From assembly GCA_036555125.1 (NCBI GenBank), contig DATBLY010000055.1, forward strand, positions 1-13,919: a stretch of 13,919 nucleotides of DNA. Direction: 5' to 3'. This document shows, one piece after another, positions 13,054 through 13,919 of the stretch; the stretch's first letter is position 1; each line of letters begins with the position of its first letter. Both the position numbers and the translations under genes were made by a program. The DNA is from DATBLY01 sp036555125 (GTDB taxonomy: Bacteria; Actinomycetota; UBA4738; HRBIN12). The notes under the pieces are model-generated. The model was not told where the DNA came from, searched no databases, and saw only the letters and a program-made list of their open reading frames with translations.

Positions 13054-13919
13054 TCAGGCGGGCGCGAGCGCCCGGAGCGTGTCGAGCGTCGAGCCGACCG
13101 CATCCGCGGTCGCGACCGGGTAGACGATCGGGAGGGTCAGGCCCGCCTCGCGGAACCGGGCGATGCGCGCCCGGGCGGCCTCCCCGTCCCCCAACAGGCC
13201 AAGCGCCCGGACGAACCCCTCCGGGACCTGGTCGGGGCGGCCTCCTCGGAAGGCCGCGGCGGCGGCGTCGGCCTCCGCGCCCAGCCCGAGCGCGGCCGCC
13301 TGACGCCGGTACGCGGGGATCGACGCGTACTCGCCCGCCGACACCCGCATCGCGGCGAGCGCGGCCGCCTCGTCCGGCGCCAGACAGGCCCGGATGTAGG
13401 CGCCGATGGCGATGTCGCCCGGGTCGCGGCCCGCCTTCAGCGCTCCCTCCGCCAGCTCCGCCCTGGCCGCCGCGACGCGCTCGGGCGTGCACCAGTTCAG
13501 CAGCACGCCGTCGGCCACCGCGCCGGCCAGGCGCACGGCGCGCGGGCCGAGGGCCGAGAGCCAGATCGGCGGCGGCGGCTCGGGCGGCGAGGAGAGCCGC
13601 AGCCGGCGTCCGTCGACCTCGACGGCCTCGCCGCGCAGGAGCCCGCGGAGCACGGCCACGAGATCCCCGAGCCGGGCGAGGGCGCCGGGCGCGGCGGGGC
13701 CGGTGCCGAGCCCAAGCACGAACCGGCCGCCGGAGCGCTCCTGCAGGGTCGTAGCGGCCATCGCGGTCACCAGCGGCTCCCGCGCGGTCATGGGCAGGAT
13801 GCCCGTCGCGAGGCCGATCCCCCCCGCGACGTCGGCCAGCGCGCTCAGCGTGGCGACCGCGTCCCGGCCGCCTGGGATCTCGGGGATGAACAGCCGCCCG
13901 AAACCGAGCCGTTCGCCCT
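13054..13919 (-). CDS. Luciferase-like (LLM class) oxidoreductase, probably F420-dependent (5' truncated)
   Basis: The reading frame is open to the window edge; 287 residues are visible and roughly 25 at the N-terminus are missing. The start is therefore outside the window, and the internal ATG at 13791 is not the start. Visible family blocks are ERLGFGRLFIPEI, ATLSALADVAGGIGLATGIL, MAATTLQERSGGRFVLGLGT, PPPPIWLSALGPRAVRLAG and DGVLLNW. These belong to the TIM-barrel luciferase-like family, whose actinobacterial members mostly use reduced F420; FMN use cannot be ruled out. The C-terminal part is very rich in Ala. The substrate is unknown. The gene converges on the short kinase with 16 bases between the stops. 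Confidence 0.88.
   Translation of the reverse strand, partial: GERLGFGRLFIPEIPGGRDAVATLSALADVAGGIGLATGILPMTAREPLVTAMAATTLQERSGGRFVLGLGTGPAAPGALARLGDLVAVLRGLLRGEAVEVDGRRLRLSSPPEPPPPIWLSALGPRAVRLAGAVADGVLLNWCTPERVAAARAELAEGALKAGRDPGDIAIGAYIRACLAPDEAAALAAMRVSAGEYASIPAYRRQAAALGLGAEADAAAAAFRGGRPDQVPEGFVRALGLLGDGEAARARIARFREAGLTLPIVYPVATADAVGSTLDTLRALAPA

Noticed and set aside
11675..13492. Minus-strand frame spanning fdxA, the short kinase and the luciferase-like gene
   Set aside because: It is antisense to or out of frame with three clear genes and shows no family motif.
1..13919. CRISPR array, tRNA or rRNA gene, insertion sequence, prophage or toxin-antitoxin pair
   Set aside because: I saw no regular direct repeats, no tRNA-like or rRNA-like sequence, no transposase or integrase motifs and no small toxin-antitoxin gene pair. 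Base composition appears uniform across the window.

Overview
The window is a gene-dense stretch of very GC-rich chromosome, with almost every third codon position G or C. It has thirteen protein genes and no RNA genes, insertion sequences or CRISPR arrays. The content suggests an actinobacterium: an FdxA-type seven-iron ferredoxin, a DUF4177-like small protein, an FrhB-like protein and a luciferase-like oxidoreductase (both of the coenzyme F420 world), and start codons placed directly behind TANNNT -10 boxes, as in leaderless genes. This assignment is an inference from gene content; an uncultured lineage cannot be excluded. The genes at both ends run off the window.

Region 1 (1-2985) holds the end of a PLP-dependent cystathionine gamma-synthase/lyase family gene, a convergent glyoxalase-like (VOC) gene, and a divergent PQQ-type sugar dehydrogenase with a signal peptide and a C-terminal membrane anchor. 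Region 2 (2982-4175, minus strand) is a tight three-gene operon: a Nudix CoA pyrophosphatase, a CoA-binding Rossmann protein and a 55-residue DUF4177-like protein. Its final stop codon overlaps that of the sugar dehydrogenase. Region 3 (4198-7162, plus strand), starting only 22 bases from the Nudix start, holds an M20 metallopeptidase/deacylase, a flavoprotein disulfide oxidoreductase overlapping it by four bases, and an A-type iron-sulfur carrier with its own apparent promoter.

Region 4 (7195-8771) is a lipoprotein cupredoxin divergent from an FrhB-like iron-sulfur flavoprotein. Region 5 (8914-13037) is a sensory and redox block: a soluble histidine kinase with a GAF-like domain and four tandem PAS domains, a minus-strand fdxA ferredoxin, and a short NarL-type histidine kinase divergent from fdxA. 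The fdxA promoter is readable (TTGCGA, 16 bases, TACACT), and a perfect 10+10 inverted repeat lies over its expected transcription start. Region 6 (13054-13919) is a partial luciferase-like, probably F420-dependent, oxidoreductase.

The common thread is redox chemistry: iron-sulfur, flavin, F420, copper and PQQ proteins beside two kinases without an adjacent response regulator. I see no clear new multi-gene system. The best leads are the palindrome at the fdxA start, the recurrent leaderless -10 architecture, the CoA-turnover operon with its small gene, and the pair of kinases around fdxA.
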